Part shown: positions 34,293 to 34,473 of the stretch, piece after piece
How the letters are laid out: each line of letters begins with the position of its first letter
Numbering within the stretch: the first letter of the stretch is position 1
Assembly: GCA_024704765.1 (NCBI GenBank)
Contig: JAKMXF010000074.1
Span: forward strand, 1-34,473
Direction of reading: 5' to 3'
DNA from: Oopsacas minuta
Lineage: Eukaryota > Porifera > Hexactinellida > Lyssacinosida > Leucopsacidae
Length of the DNA: 34,473 bases
The notes under the pieces: generated by a model
Seen by the model: only the letters and a program-made list of their open reading frames with translations
Told to the model about the DNA's origin: nothing
Databases searched by the model: none
Translations under genes and position numbers: made by a program

Positions 34293-34473
34293 ATATAAAT
34301 ATCATGTATTATATAAATATCATGTATTATATAAATATCATGTATTATATAAATATCATGTATTATATAAATATCATGTATTAGATAAATATCATGTATT
34401 ATATAAATATCATGTATTATATAAATATCATGTATTATATAAATATCATGTATTATATAAATATCATGTATTA
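34293..34473. repeat. 18-bp minisatellite, runs off the window end
   Basis: About ten head-to-tail copies of ATATAAATATCATGTATT with one variant copy near 34381 (TTAGATAAA). It begins 20 bases after the Tigger-like MITE and continues past the window. Confidence 0.98.

Overview
The window reads as nuclear DNA of an invertebrate animal. The evidence is AT-rich spacers, spliced genes, animal-type protein families (caspase fold with SEFIR and death domains, B4GALNT3/4, MYBBP1A, NHL repeats) and many eukaryotic DNA transposons. No bacterial, organellar or viral gene order, no tRNA or rRNA and no CRISPR array was seen. The phylum cannot be fixed by eye.

Layout. 1-2.7 kb: mostly unassigned spacer with a short NHL-repeat ORF. 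2.8-14.1 kb (minus): one complete acetyl-CoA synthetase gene. I could join 18 exons at GT/AG borders into an uninterrupted frame of 660 codons. Its largest intron (4574-9761) carries a complete intronless gene on the other strand, a 781-aa membrane-anchored P-loop GTPase of the AIG1/septin-like type. 14.6-17.7 kb: remains of an integrase-type (Ginger-like) gene with GPY/F and Ulp1-protease pieces, then a dead Tc1/mariner element with perfect 27-bp TIRs and an internal inverted duplication. 18-18.5 kb: Helitron-like repeat. 18.6-20.3 kb (minus): a single-exon 567-aa protein with a caspase-like domain, a SEFIR/TIR-like domain and a death domain. Its catalytic His position reads Phe. 20.5-21.8 kb: a long-arm foldback Tc1-type element inside an older repeat. 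22.5-25.7 kb (minus): single-exon MYBBP1A/Pol5 homologue. 26.4-27.7 kb: a hairpin MITE directly abutting a Ginger-like element that holds the tail of a KRBA2-like integrase. 28.0-30.0 kb (minus): a type II membrane glycosyltransferase of the B4GALNT3/4 type with one in-frame TAG. 30.5-34.5 kb: a small TIR element, a decayed integrase core, tandem ~130-bp repeats, a triple mini-hairpin, a pogo/Tigger-like MITE and an 18-bp minisatellite.

The host genes look independent: acetate activation, ribosome biogenesis, glycan synthesis, and two proteins resembling innate-immune or cell-death components. The strongest candidate for something undescribed is the pseudo-caspase/SEFIR/death protein. The structurally richest parts are the transposon nests. 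All family names are from motif recognition by eye, without a database search.
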